A stretch of DNA of 64,000 nucleotides from positions 226,001-290,000 of the forward strand of contig OZ037863.1 of the NCBI GenBank assembly GCA_964035575.1, given 5' to 3'. The stretch is from Rhynchopus sp. YZ270_cl-10 (taxonomy: Eukaryota; Euglenozoa; Diplonemea; Diplonemida; Diplonemidae). The notes beneath the pieces were generated by a model. That model was not told the origin of the DNA. It made no database searches and was given only the letters and a program-made list of their open reading frames with translations. Positions 44,356 to 55,461 of the stretch are shown here, one piece after another (position 1 is the first letter of the stretch; each line of letters starts with the position of its first letter). The position numbers and the translations under genes were made by a program.

Positions 44356-47300
44356 TCACAGTGTCCACATGATGAGTGCACCTTCGTGGCCCACAGTTGC
44401 CAGACGTGCCCCGTCGGGTGAGAAGGCCAGGCGCGGCACAGCCCGCGAGTGTCCCACCAGATCCTTCAGCACTGCACCGTCGCTGGAGCTCCACACCGTC
44501 ACGTCGCCCTCACCCACAGACGCAATCACAGTCCCATCCGGCGAGAAGCTGCTGTCAAACACAACCCCAGACCGGGTCTGCAGCGACAGACGCTCGTACG
44601 ACGGACCGCCAAAGCCTCCAGCCCAGCCCGTCACGCTCACAACCCCGTTGTCCAGGCCCCGCAGCAGCTCGCCGTCGTGGAACGACAGCGCAGTCACACG
44701 GCCACCCACAGACCGCAGCTCTGCAGCAGACGTCGCATCCTCCAGACCCCACACAGTCACCACCTCGTCCACCTCCGTCCCCCACACCGTCGCAAGGTGC
44801 GACCCGTCCACAGAGAAGGCCACGTCGCGTGCGTGCCGCTGCAGCACTGCAGACGGCGCCCACCCCGCCACCTCGAAGACACGTGTGCGCACGTCACCGC
44901 CTCCCCCGCTCACCACGTAGCGTCCGTCGCCTGACCACACCACACGCCGCACAGGCACACTGCCAGAGCCATTCAGGTTCACCAGTTCGCGCGTCAGCAC
45001 CCCTGTCGCCGCATCGCACACAACCACACGGCCACCCTCGCCTCCAAGCGCCACACTCGTCCCGTCCGGCGAATACGCAATGTCGTACACACGGAAGTCG
45101 GCACACCCCATCTGCACCAGCTGCACACCCGTCGCCACGTCAAACACACGCACAGCACCGTCCCACGCACCTGTCGCCACACGGCCACCGTCCGCAGAGA
45201 AACCCACAGACAGCAGCCGTCCCGGGTGCTGCACCTGCCACTCGCAGTCTCGCGACGCCCTCCCACACCTCCTCGGCACTGTGTCCACCCCACACTGCTG
45301 AGGCTTGGGCAGCGGCTCAGGTGTTGCAGCTGGTGGTGTCGGGGTGCCACTCACCCACGGGTGCGGTGTCGCCGGTGCAAGTGTTGCTCCTGGGGTCAAC
45401 ACTGGTGAACGGGATGTGGGTGCGTCGGTTGGGATACTGGTCCATGATGTCGAGGGTGAATGAGATGTTGGCAGGCCTGGCACATTGGTGATCGGCACAA
45501 CTGTCATTCCAGGTGGTGCCGGTGTGGTGATCGGAGAGTGCGTGTCGGGCGCACGTGTTGCTCCTGGGGTCAGCACTGGTGAACGGGATGTGGGTGCGCC
45601 TGTTGGGATACTGGTCCATGATGTCGAGGGTGAATGAGATGTCGGAGCTGGTGTCCAAGAAACCGTCGGAGGAGCATCGGTGTGGGGTGCACGCGACACA
45701 GATGGCGCAGCTGTGGCACCTCCACAACTCCAAGCAAAGGCAAACCTCGAGTCAGAAGACCCCTGATACCGGGAGCGCAAAGTAATGTTGAAGTTCCCTG
45801 CAACACTGAAGATTCCGTTGAAAGTCGTCCGGTCCCAGTGACTAGCCAAGATGGTCCCGTCGCTGTTCATGTATCCGAATTCGACGTACCGACGAGATGA
45901 GCTGGAGGTAGCAGCAATGTCAAGCATTCCTGTGCAGGGAATAAGCCAACTGTAAATCGCCTGTTCTGAAAACATCCGCTCATACGTCCCAGCAGGCGGC
46001 AGTGTCAGGTTTGTGGAAGCATCAAAGCCTGCTGCAGGCACAACTGCAGGTCCAGTGTTGCATTCCCACTCAAAGGTGAATTCGTTCTCGTAGTAGTAAC
46101 TATACCCCTGCGAGTCGTTGAACAGAACTGTCATCTCACCGTTGGCAGGGTAAGTGGCAATGTAACGTTCCCGGTTATCAACCAATGATGTCAGCACGTA
46201 CCCATCACTGTTTTGAAGCATCACACCCGCGCGGTAATCACGCGTGGACAAGTTGCTGAACGTGACCTCAACTGTTCCCACACACTGAAATGTCCAGCAC
46301 TCAACGTACTCTGCTGCATAAACGGGTGCTCTGATTGTGGCAACCAAAGGTGGCGACAACAGCGCTTCGCACGGGGCACGTGGAACAACTGTTGGTGGTG
46401 CAGGTGTCTCAGGTGCAGGTGTCGGATCGGGTGACGGAAAGTCTGGTCTCGTCCCTCCACAACTCCAAGCAAAGGCAAACTTCGAGTCAGAAGACCCCTG
46501 ATACCGGGACCGCAAAGTAATGTTGAAGTTCCCTGCAACAGTGAAGATTCCGTTGAAAGTCGTCCGGTCCCAGTGACTAGCCAAGATGGTCCCGTCGCTG
46601 TTCATGTATCCGAATTCGACGTACCGACGAGATGAGCTGGAGGTAGCAGCAATGTCAAGCATTCCTGTGCAGGGAATAAGCCAACTGTAAATCGCCTGTT
46701 CTGAAAACATCCGCTCATACGTCCCAGCAGGCGGCAGTGTCAGGTTTGTGGAAGCATCAAAGCCTGCTGCAGGCACAACTGCAGGTCCAGTGTTGCATTC
46801 CCACTCAAAGGTGAATTCGTTCTCGTAGTAGTAACTATACCCCTGCGAGTCGTTGAACACAACCGTCATCTCACCGTTGGCAGGGTAAGTGGCAATGTAA
46901 CGCTCCCGGTTATCAACCAATGATGTCAGCACGTACCCATCACTGTTTTGCAGCATCACACCCGCGCGGTAATCACGCGTGGACAAGTTGCTGAACGTGA
47001 CCTCAACTGTTCCCACACACTGAAATGTCCAGCACTCAACGTACTCTGCTCTGTAAACGGGTGCTCTGATTGTGGCAACCAAAGGTGGCGACAACAGCGC
47101 TTCGCACGCGGTACGTGGAACAACTGTTGGTGGTGCAGGTGTCTCAGGTGCAGGTGTCGGATCGGGTGACGGAAGGTCAGGTCTCGTCCCTCCACAACTC
47201 CAAGCAAAGGCAAACCTCGAGTCAGAAGACCCCTGATACCGGGAGCGCAAAGTAATGTTGAAGTTCCCTGCAACACTGAAGATTCCGTTGAAAGTCGTCC

Positions 47301-47961
47301 GGTCCCAGTGACTAGCCAAGATGGTCCCGTCGCTGTTCATGTATCCGAATTCGACGTACCGACGAGATGAGCTGGAGGTAGCAGCAATGTCAAGCATTCC
47401 TGTGCAGGGAATAAGCCAACTGTAAATCGCCTGTTCTGAATACATCCGCTCATACGTCCCAGCAGGCGGCAGTGTCAGGTTTGTGGAAGCATCAAAGCCT
47501 GCTGCAGGCACAACTGCGGGTCCAGTGTTGCATTCCCACTCGAAGGTGAATTCGTTCTCGTAGTAGTAACTATACCCCTGCGAGTCGTTGAACAGAACAG
47601 TCATCTCACCGTTGGCAGGGTAAGTGGCGATGTAACGTTCCCGGTTTTCAAACAATGATGTCAGCACGTACCCATCACTGTTTTGAAGCATCACACCCGC
47701 GCGGTAATCACGCGTGGACAAGTTGCTGAACGTGACCTCAACTGTTCCCACACACTGAAATGTCCAACACTCAACGTACTCTGCTGCATAAACGGGTGCT
47801 CTGATTGTGGCAACCAAAGGTGGCGACAACAGCGCTTCGCACGCGGCACGTGGAACAACTGTTGGTGGTGCAGGTGTCTCAGGTGCAAGAGTAATTGGGC
47901 TGGTAGGTATCGGCACCGCACGCGACAGGGAGAGACACGACACTGCAAGGAGCCAACGCAT
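44356..47961 (-). CDS. Secreted three-repeat WD40 protein B
   Basis: Tandem duplicate of the previous gene, also 1201 residues from the same MRWLLAVSC start: signal peptide, three 245-residue repeats, Thr/Pro-rich stalk, WD40 propeller. The signal, first a-half, stalk and propeller are almost the same as in A. The b-halves differ: all three here carry the SSSSRRYVEFGYMNSDG, ASHWDRTTFNG and ITLRSRYQGSSDS version, with no A-type copy, and all three a-halves have the SYYYENEFTFEWEC version where A repeats 2 and 3 have STFHTNEFAFDWEC. Repeats have therefore been homogenised within each gene. Lengths remain equal, so exchange was clean. Function unknown. Confidence 0.88.
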   Translation of the reverse strand: MRWLLAVSCLSLSRAVPIPTSPITLAPETPAPPTVVPRAACEALLSPPLVATIRAPVYAAEYVECWTFQCVGTVEVTFSNLSTRDYRAGVMLQNSDGYVLTSLFENRERYIATYPANGEMTVLFNDSQGYSYYYENEFTFEWECNTGPAVVPAAGFDASTNLTLPPAGTYERMYSEQAIYSWLIPCTGMLDIAATSSSSRRYVEFGYMNSDGTILASHWDRTTFNGIFSVAGNFNITLRSRYQGSSDSRFAFAWSCGGTRPDLPSPDPTPAPETPAPPTVVPRTACEALLSPPLVATIRAPVYRAEYVECWTFQCVGTVEVTFSNLSTRDYRAGVMLQNSDGYVLTSLVDNRERYIATYPANGEMTVVFNDSQGYSYYYENEFTFEWECNTGPAVVPAAGFDASTNLTLPPAGTYERMFSEQAIYSWLIPCTGMLDIAATSSSSRRYVEFGYMNSDGTILASHWDRTTFNGIFTVAGNFNITLRSRYQGSSDSKFAFAWSCGGTRPDFPSPDPTPAPETPAPPTVVPRAPCEALLSPPLVATIRAPVYAAEYVECWTFQCVGTVEVTFSNLSTRDYRAGVMLQNSDGYVLTSLVDNRERYIATYPANGEMTVLFNDSQGYSYYYENEFTFEWECNTGPAVVPAAGFDASTNLTLPPAGTYERMFSEQAIYSWLIPCTGMLDIAATSSSSRRYVEFGYMNSDGTILASHWDRTTFNGIFSVAGNFNITLRSRYQGSSDSRFAFAWSCGGATAAPSVSRAPHTDAPPTVSWTPAPTSHSPSTSWTSIPTGAPTSRSPVLTPGATRAPDTHSPITTPAPPGMTVVPITNVPGLPTSHSPSTSWTSIPTDAPTSRSPVLTPGATLAPATPHPWVSGTPTPPAATPEPLPKPQQCGVDTVPRRCGRASRDCEWQVQHPGRLLSVGFSADGGRVATGAWDGAVRVFDVATGVQLVQMGCADFRVYDIAYSPDGTSVALGGEGGRVVVCDAATGVLTRELVNLNGSGSVPVRRVVWSGDGRYVVSGGGGDVRTRVFEVAGWAPSAVLQRHARDVAFSVDGSHLATVWGTEVDEVVTVWGLEDATSAAELRSVGGRVTALSFHDGELLRGLDNGVVSVTGWAGGFGGPSYERLSLQTRSGVVFDSSFSPDGTVIASVGEGDVTVWSSSDGAVLKDLVGHSRAVPRLAFSPDGARLATVGHEGALIMWTL

Positions 47962-49521
47962 TGTGTGACTTGACGGCACAACGCCGCTTGCCTGTGGGTG
48001 GGGTTCTGAAGAGTGTGTGGTGACCTGTTGGGTGGTGTGGGTAAGTGTCTCCAATGCGCCGTGCACGACACCAATCCGTGCCTTTCTGCACCTCTGTATC
48101 TCCACACTGAGAGACGTTTTGCTACCCGACATCTGCACAAACACAGACCACCTTTTTTCAGCATCCTCTGCAGCTGCCTCTCGTACATCAAACAATAGAA
48201 AAGCTGGGGTCAGGGAGGGGTGTCACTTATGGTGGGTTCAGTTCGTTGATGGAGATGCGAGACAAACACCACCGACGGGTACTCTGTCACAAAAGGTTCT
48301 CCCTGACCACAAGAGAAACTGCAAACTGCAACCTGCGCACATACATACGCAGCTCTGACAGGAGCGACAGAGAGAAAAAGAATAAAACAAAAAGGGACAA
48401 GACGACACACAGAAATGAGCACAAAGAACAAAAAAAAAAAAGGGGGGGGAACACGAATTATCTACGCTGAGAAACTACCCTGCCTGCCTTGCCCCCACCC
48501 CGCTCCCGGCCCAACTATCGTAGCATAGTTGTGCTATCAGAATATACGCACAAACTCTGCTGTGGCCCCCACCCCTGAGGGGCTCCCTCTGCCTCCGAAC
48601 GGGCTTTCTCCGCCACCCCGGTTCTTCGCCTTTTGGTTATCGAAGCGTGTGGAAGCATAAGTACAGCATGAAGATCGGGCATCCAATTTTGTGTGCAAAA
48701 AGAAAAATCTTGCTGTGTCAACACCTCTAGAACGAGAAGAATTTTGTTTGACTTTGTAGATAAAATCCCATCTTGACAATCGCAACGAGTAGCGCGCCAT
48801 TTTTATTCTTCACAGGATCTTGAAGAGAGTCAAATAGAAGGCTTGAACAGGAAGAACAAAACGGGAATAACCATGCATCAGCACGCATGACCCACAGCTC
48901 AAAAAAAAAAAGCAGACTTGGAATACAGCCCGCTCGTGTACAGTGTACCTTGGTACATGACCATGTGTATCGGGTGGGCCCCAACCATTTATTTCGTGGT
49001 ACACAAAAAAATTGTTTCATATACTAATTATTCTACTGAATAGATGGTATAATAGGGTAAAAAAAAAAAAATGTGTGGGCCCCCGTTGTGTGTTGATGCA
49101 ATACACACGAATACGTCTGAGAATCTTCGTTCACACAACATCGCATCTTGCGTTACGGTCCTTACAACAGTGCACAGCAAAGCGACTTTATTCGATCCCA
49201 GTGCGATGCTGTTAAGGGAGGGGTGTGAGAAAGAGCAATTCAACAAACACACATGTTCTGGTATGCACAAAAGTCGGGGCAATACTCTTATTGTGTATGA
49301 ACTGAAGCCATTGGCGATGCGGTTTTCAACACCTAAATATAGATGTGATAGTTGTATTCTTGTTGTTGCCCAATCGCTGTCCAACACGTTTTAGGATCGG
49401 ACATCCAGTTTTGTGCACAACAGCTGGGAATGTTTTTAATTATCTTCACAAACATATTTGGTTGATCTATGAATGACTCTCACAAGCTCTCACAGGGCTG
49501 TTGTGTGTTTCTACGGGTCGA
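47962..49521. other. Intergenic region upstream of repeat-WD40 B
   Basis: No supportable gene. Homology to the other duplicate ends near 48255. Then an A/G homopolymer (about 48430), a GC-richer stretch (48485-48640) without a recognisable protein, repeat G (49009-49058), and two copies of ATCGG(G/A)CATCCA(A/G)TTTTGTG (48674 and 49396). Confidence 0.55.
49009..49058. repeat. Dispersed repeat G, copy 2
   Basis: Matches 23297-23347 at nearly every base (ATTCTACTGAATAGA core, GGTATAATAGGGT end). Confidence 0.8.
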
Positions 49522-50918
49522 TCATAGATCACCCAGTCTTGAAAACATCCCTTGCCATACCCAGTACTCTGCACTGCTGTCGTCGCTGTCATTCGACGTG
49601 TCGTCTGAGAAGTTGGACGACCCGTCTGTGTGCAGGAGGCTATCATCATCGTGGTCGTCGTCAGCACGGAAGCGCGGCTTCTCCTCTGAGACCTGCTGTC
49701 GGCACAGCGGGCACAGATTTGACCACTGCAGCCACTTCCTTGCGCATGTTGCATGAAATGTGTGCTTGCAAGACAGCTTTGTGCACACCTCACCCGTTCG
49801 GAAGGGGCCTAGACATACTACGCATCTGTGTTTTGGTTTTATATTTTGACATTCAAAAGGGTTTTTAGCAGCCGCACATACCCATCCTCTGCACAGACAC
49901 TCTCTTCACAGATGAAATTCGCTCCAGAAGGGGTTTCCACATCGTCAATATATGCCTCCCAGTCTGGCGGCCGGACCAACACCTTCATGGTGGCAAACGC
50001 CATAATCGCTAAGGGTAATGCCGTGCCGTACGTGGTACGCGGTCCCAGCAAAAACCCACAACGGTGCGCAAACTTTGCAAAGAAGGTTCCAAAGAGCACC
50101 ACCGCGATGTGCTGCGACCCGACAGCCTGCGCCAGCAAAAGCATCGGCACAACGTTCAACGCCGGTATATTCAGGGCATGGTAGATCCGCACCAACGGGG
50201 TTGTCCCAAGAACACATGCTGCCCACCCTAGGTCGTGCCAGAAGATTACGGAAAGCTCGAGCCTTCTAATATGATATTGCTTCCTTAGCACCGCCTTCAA
50301 CGCAATCGTCACCGCTGAGGCAACCATTCTGCACAACGCTGGATGCATTTCGAGCAACACAAAATCCACTAACGTTGCGTTTCGTTGCAGTGCACAAACC
50401 TCCGTAAATTGAAGCACGCCCGGAGCCGGCCAGACAGCAAATGTTCTAAGCAATGGAGGGCATGCAGCATCCACAGCATGCACCCTGAAGTGGACTAAAG
50501 AGAGTGACCGACCTACCACCTCAAACCACTTCTCATAGGGCAAGCATCGTTGCAACACTGCAGCAAAGAGAAGCGAAAAGATCGGATACAAACATTCCTC
50601 AAACGCTCGTATCAACGCCGTTCCAGGGATATTCCGCACCGTTCTCCGTATCCGATGAATAATCGTTGGATACAGCCGCTGCAACACTTCAAAATGAGTG
50701 CTCCCAAAGACATCTAACAACGCCAACACACACCGTGCGCCACATCCCCCAATGAGCACCCTCGCCAACCACCCACTCACCCGATTGCTGTACACCACCT
50801 CTCGAAGAATCGTACGCGGTAAAGGATCGTCCCCCGCTATGCGACTGCAAAACCCTTCTATCCCAGAGTCCACCAAGCCGCAAACCACACTGATACAATG
50901 GTTCCATGTAGACAGCAT
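49522..50918 (-). CDS. Membrane-anchored RING-H2 ubiquitin ligase candidate (two exons)
   Basis: Exon 1 49882-50918 and exon 2 49522-49825 join across a 56-nt intron (GTATGT...ACACAG, phase 2) to give 446 residues. Exon 1 encodes several hydrophobic helices (for example PMLLLAQAVGSQHIAVVLFG and TALPLAIMAFATMKVLV) with no recognised family. Exon 2 gives a canonical RING-H2: C-x2-C-x14-C-x-H-x2-H-x2-C-x10-C-x2-C (CVVCLGPF ... SCKHTFHATC ... CPLCR), then an acidic Asp/Ser tail. Joining places the RING right after ...CAEDG. Without splicing, exon 1 would read on to a stop at 49839 and the RING would lack a start. Membrane RING-H2 proteins are usually E3 ligases of the ER or endomembranes (HRD1/gp78 in layout); the substrate is unknown. 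Confidence 0.8.
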
Positions 50919-51885
50919 TCTACTTTATAAAAAAAATATGAGAAGAAGAAGAAATAGTTGCCTCTAGAAGAGCAGAAGGGCTCTCATTTACAGAGTTGGC
51001 TATAAGACGAAAGGGTGCAGGGAAAAGGGGAGTGGGTTCTATTAGGGTGGAATGCGGTTATGTGTCTGTTGTGGTGATATGGGGGTGAGAGTGGTGGGGC
51101 AAAAAAAAGAAAGGTTTGGCGAGATGACCCCTAATCCTTCGAGTGTGTAGGCACCTTGACGCGGCTCTCTCGCGGGGTTGTATTGGTCGTGGAGAAAAGA
51201 TTAAGATTCTGGTGCTCCTGACGCATTCCCAAACTGAGCGACTCATGCAAACAATGAAGCACCCACGCGTTAGGAGGAAGGACGGGACTCTCACCCCCCA
51301 TATTGCGACTTCTTGCATACCAGTGCGTAGTTGCTGCGTACTTGGTATTCTTTTATTTCTGGGGTACCAAAGATATTATTTTCAATCGAAAGTGCTTAGT
51401 CCCCTCGATCACATTCGTTTATCGCGGAGCAACAGCTGCGCTGGTTTCCACAAGCTTGTTGAAACCAAAAAAAAAGCGGGGATTTTTAGAATAAGTAAAA
51501 GAAATAAGCGGGGATGGGGAAATGTCTTTTAGAAAAGCGCTAATATAAAAAAGGATAAAAAATAAAAAAAAGCGATTGCGAGCAAACAAAAGGGGAGTTG
51601 AGAAGATGAATCAAGCCTTGCTTGGTCACCTTACCTAAAAAAGAGAAAAAAAATGGAAGGTAGACATCAGCTGCCTCTGTGGGATATGTACACCAATTCT
51701 CCACTTGGTCTACATGGTGCACAGAGGACGGGTTTCATTGGGTTACAACAGCAAGCAAAAGGGATGGATAAAACACGGCGTAAAAAAAAAGTGAAGTCGA
51801 TAGTGCAAAACGTCTCTGGGAGGCGCAGGGCACTGACACTCTGCTTATAAGAAAAGAAAAGAAAAGAAAAGTTTATAAGATGACC

Positions 51886-51904
51886 CTAAGCCTCTCATGC
51901 TTAG
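51886..51904 (+). repeat. Dispersed hairpin A (CTAAGC stem, CTCTCAT loop)
   Basis: Same 6-bp stem as at 16082 and 33677, with one loop change (G to A), followed by TCACC. Confidence 0.75.
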
Positions 51905-51949
51905 TCACCTTGCCTTCAGAACGTCTGACTGGGGAAAATAGTAGGATCG

Positions 51950-52075
51950 GGTAGGTAAGTAAAGTTGTTTTCGTTGATTGCACAATCCTCCTGTTTGAGG
52001 GATGATTGGCGACCGTACCCGGTAATACTATTTCTCCTTTAAAGCAAGCTTCGTAGGAATAAATAAAAAAAAAAC
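51950..52075. repeat. Dispersed repeat F, copy 2
   Basis: Second copy of the GGCGACCGT / ACTATTTCTCCTTTAA repeat of ARL6 intron 1, same orientation. Confidence 0.75.
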
Positions 52076-52379
52076 ACGTGCTGTTTGAATGGAGCAGACA
52101 CGAGCACCTGCGCGGATGTGGGGTTACATAAGGCAATTTTCAAAAATCAAAAATAGGAAATAAAATTTTACATTGAAAAGGTGGTCCCGTCGAGGGGGGC
52201 CTCCGGAAAACGTCTTAATTTTTGACTATGAAATCTTGTCGTATCACCCTATGTGCCCCACCATTATATCAAGGGTCTGAAAAAGAAGCTTTTATGAAAA
52301 AAAGTGCAGTCCGTTTCACCTTTAAATGGTGTGATTGTCAACGGGGGTTTTTGAAAGTTTGTTTACTTTGTTTTTTTTT

Positions 52380-52430
52380 AAAAACTTGGTTGTATTAGTG
52401 TAGACACCCGAGGATGAACTCCACTATTTT
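52380..52430 (+). repeat. Dispersed repeat C
   Basis: AAAACTTGGTTGTATTAGTG then GACACCCGAGGATGAACTCC and ACTATTTT. The outer TAGTG and CACTA can pair. Relatives: 23374-23420 (reverse), 56598-56650, 56874-56930, and a diverged form at about 2031-2081 in each array unit. Confidence 0.75.
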
Positions 52431-53267
52431 ATTTTTTAATTTTTGCTACTTTGTTTTGTATTGTATTTCACTGTAGTACCTTTTTGTGAATAGACCGATT
52501 GAAGAGATTTGATTAGCTGCTGTTTTATTGATGCATTTTTTTTATATTCTGTTGCTTACAAATCAACCAACACCCACCTTAGTGGGTAACCTATAGGTGT
52601 CTGTACTCAACGTTGTTCGAAGCCATTTTGATAAGCATTTTAGTGCCGCCGCCATCCAAACAGTCTTCACCATCATTCTACTATGATAGTAACCGACCCG
52701 AGGATGTGCTCCACTAATTCGCTGGGGAAAAAAAAAATTAATAGGGTAAAGTTGGCCTGCACTGAACTCAATACCACAGGTATTAAGTGGTGCACACCTA
52801 GGGGAGGGGGGGGGTGGAAAACAAACAGAAAAACAAAAACAAAAAAGGCAAAAAAATGAACCTTTTTTATTGAACACTTTTTTTTTGATGTATTGTAATG
52901 TAGACACCCGAGGATGAAACACACAATACAATTTTTTTCCTGAGCTCTGATAAAAATGTGAGTCATAATGTGTGTGTAACGAAGCACTCTCGTCCCCCCC
53001 AAGACCAGACCCTTGTGGCTCCTTCCTTCAGGAGGAAGGCCTACGGCACTACCCCACAAAGAGAAAGAGAGGGAGGTACGAGGTGCTCACAGTTAGCACT
53101 TTTTGTGATACTAAAATAAAAAAAAAAAAAAAATCAAAAAATGAGGGGGGGAAGAAGGGGGGGAGAAAAGAGCAGTTGAACCGTGCTAAAACGCAGCTCG
53201 GTCGTGCTCATGCAAAGGCAAAGGGTGGGATGTGAGTGGAGGGGAGGGGTAGGGGTCCGGCTCCCTA

Positions 53268-53432
53268 CACGACGGGACCCAGTGACAAGTGACAAGTGAA
53301 ATGACATGTCATTTCACTTTTCACTTGTCACTCAAAAAAGTCACTTGTCATGACAAGTGATTTACTTGTCATTTACTTGTCACCTTTTTCACTTGTCATT
53401 TTCATTTGTCACTTCTCACTGGTCCCGTCGTG
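53268..53432. mobile_element. Small TIR element with CACGACGGGACC ends
   Basis: Perfect 12-bp inverted ends CACGACGGGACC, extended imperfectly by CAGTGA(C/G)AAGTGACA. The 165-bp interior is almost only variants of ACTTGTCA/TGACAAGT in both orientations. Ends resemble those of the 3.45-kb element at 57602 (CACGGCGGGGTCC). Confidence 0.8.
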
Positions 53433-55461
53433 GAAGAAAATTTTGTCCGGTTTTCGTTTTTTCAAAATTTGGCCATTTCCCGGGCACCGAGGGGTGAATC
53501 CTGCCCAAAATAGGGTTTCGGGGCATTGTGAGCCTCAATTTGTGATCTGGGCACCAAAAAATACAAAAAAAAAAGTTGAAAAATATTTCCGTTGCGCTCT
53601 CACTACGTTCCTACTCCACTTCGGTTTTCTCTTACTTACTACTAAAGAAAAAAAATATTGACCCAGCGTAAAAGGGAAGTCACTGATATTTTTTGAATGA
53701 AAAAAAGTTGTATTTTCTTTGTGTACAAAGATACCCAGAAGAAAAGAAGAAAATAATCCGCAACCGAGGAAAGTTAAGGCCCAATAATGTCCCAGAAATG
53801 GTAAATTACGACACGATTATCGTTCGGTAACTTTTCTCGGTTAAGGTACTCTCATCTATTTTCAATATCAGACTAAGAGAAGAAGCATCTAGATAGCATA
53901 CTGTGGGTATTGTAATGTTATCCATAATGGTGTGGCCGACGACCCCAAAATAGCAGAAAGTAGCACAAAATAGCACCTCCCTTCAGCCGCACCAAAAAAA
54001 TCCAGATGCCCAGAATAGCAAAAAAAATAGCACAACAATAGCACCCCCTTTCAGCCACACCACATAACGTTATAACACAAAAAAAAAAAGTGCTATAACT
54101 GGTGCTCCCGACGACCTCATATTGTGTACTTATTGCGCACTTTGTCCACAAAAAATAAAATAAAATACAGGAACACCTATTATTGCGTACTTAGTGCGTA
54201 ATTGTCGTGTATTTCGTTTTTTTTTTTTTTTTTTGGATTTCTGGGGCATCAAAAACGTTACCCATAACGTTATAATACACCAGTATGACATAAAAACAGA
54301 ATAGACGTGACAGATCTGTCTCTCGAGGAGACATCTAGATTTTTTTTTGATAAATTGTTGTAGTTGTGAAATCCCCACTTTTTACTTAAAAAATACAAAA
54401 GAACACATGGCTGTATACTTTTGATACGTAATATCCTGTACAATGGATGGTTTTTTTTTTTTTTTTGTGAGATGAGTCAAAGTCTAACAGCAGCGTCTTG
54501 AAAGGCCACACAAAAAAACAAAGAAAATTTGATGCATATAATGTGCCTCTCGTGCACACACATCGTTCACAAAAAAACACCACTCTGATTTGACACAACT
54601 TAGACGCATTCTGCGGAATAGACTCGTGGAGAGAAAGAAAACGGGAGGAGGAGGAGGAGGAGAAGAAGAAGGAGCTGACCAGGAGGGATGACCAATCCGC
54701 TGGTGCGGAGGGGAGTCAGTCCACTCGATCATGCGCACCTCTTGATCAATTCTTGTTCATTTATTATCTATAATCCTGGATTTTTAGTCTGGCGTTACAA
54801 CACTCCGAAGATATGCTCTACGGTTTGTTTGTGTCAGGGTAGCCCCTTGTTGTCGGAAAAAACAGCAATTTGCTGGATTTATGTTCTCGTTATTTTCCCT
54901 TTTTTGGAGGTGCTTTTTTTTTTTGCCTTTTTCGGGTTTTCCGAGCACCTTTGTGTAAAGGTAGGTGTACCCTCACTGTGGTGGGTCATTTCGGGAAAAT
55001 GGACCAGTTCTTAACTGATACAAATTTTGGTCACACTAATGAGTTGCTCACAATGTTAAATGCTGTGATTCTGGGCCCACTTTAACTGTCCCCTCGAAAT
55101 TCAAAAAGGGGGTCCCAAACCCGGAATATCGGAATAGCGGAATTTTGTGCAGTTTTTGGTTAAGTTGCCTATAAGAAGAAAAACCGGGCCTAATTACCTT
55201 GGGCATCCAATGACTCTTGTTCGTTGCAGTTGACGAGTGGAGGCGGGAGTAGGACGTAGTAGCGTAGTAGCAGTATCCACGAAACAAGAGACAGGCGAGG
55301 AACAGCTGCGTGGAGCACACAGGAGAACAAAAAAAGCGATGTGTCTACGTAATCAATTATTCAAAATTATTCAAAAAAAAAAAATCCCCCCAGAATTTCA
55401 CGTTCTCGGTCTCACTTAGGAACAACCCTGGTTTTGTTTTGTTTCAATTTTTACTTTCATA
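53433..55461. other. Gene-free AT-rich interval
   Basis: No supportable gene. It contains two near copies of a CAGAA(T/A)AGCA...AATAGCACC(C)CCTTTCAGCC block (53940-54060), repeat D (54338-54380), a TGTGC hairpin (54542-54558), and GGA-rich purine DNA (54640-54670). Confidence 0.5.
54542..54558 (+). repeat. Dispersed hairpin A, TGTGC-stem variant
   Basis: TGTGC, loop CTCTCGT, GCACA. The loop equals that of the CTAAGC-stem copies while the stem is replaced by another perfectly paired one. A similar form (loop CTCTCGC) is at 4639-4655 and the matching place in the other array units. Confidence 0.7.

Larger units (their letters stand above)
50919..53267. other. Gene-free interval with dispersed repeats
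   Basis: No supportable gene. It holds a CAAGC/GCTTG hairpin variant (51612-51624), hairpin A (51886-51904), repeat F (51950-52075), repeat C copies (52380-52430 and shorter ones at 52690 and 52902) and A/T runs. Confidence 0.55.

Noticed and set aside
48515-48800. Two overlapping frames of 69 and 87 residues in a GC-richer stretch
   Set aside because: Neither resembles a protein and both frames are equally open; left as unannotated intergenic DNA.
51143-51532. 129-residue plus-strand frame
   Set aside because: Low-quality composition, crosses T/A-rich DNA, no recognisable domain and would be the only plus-strand gene.
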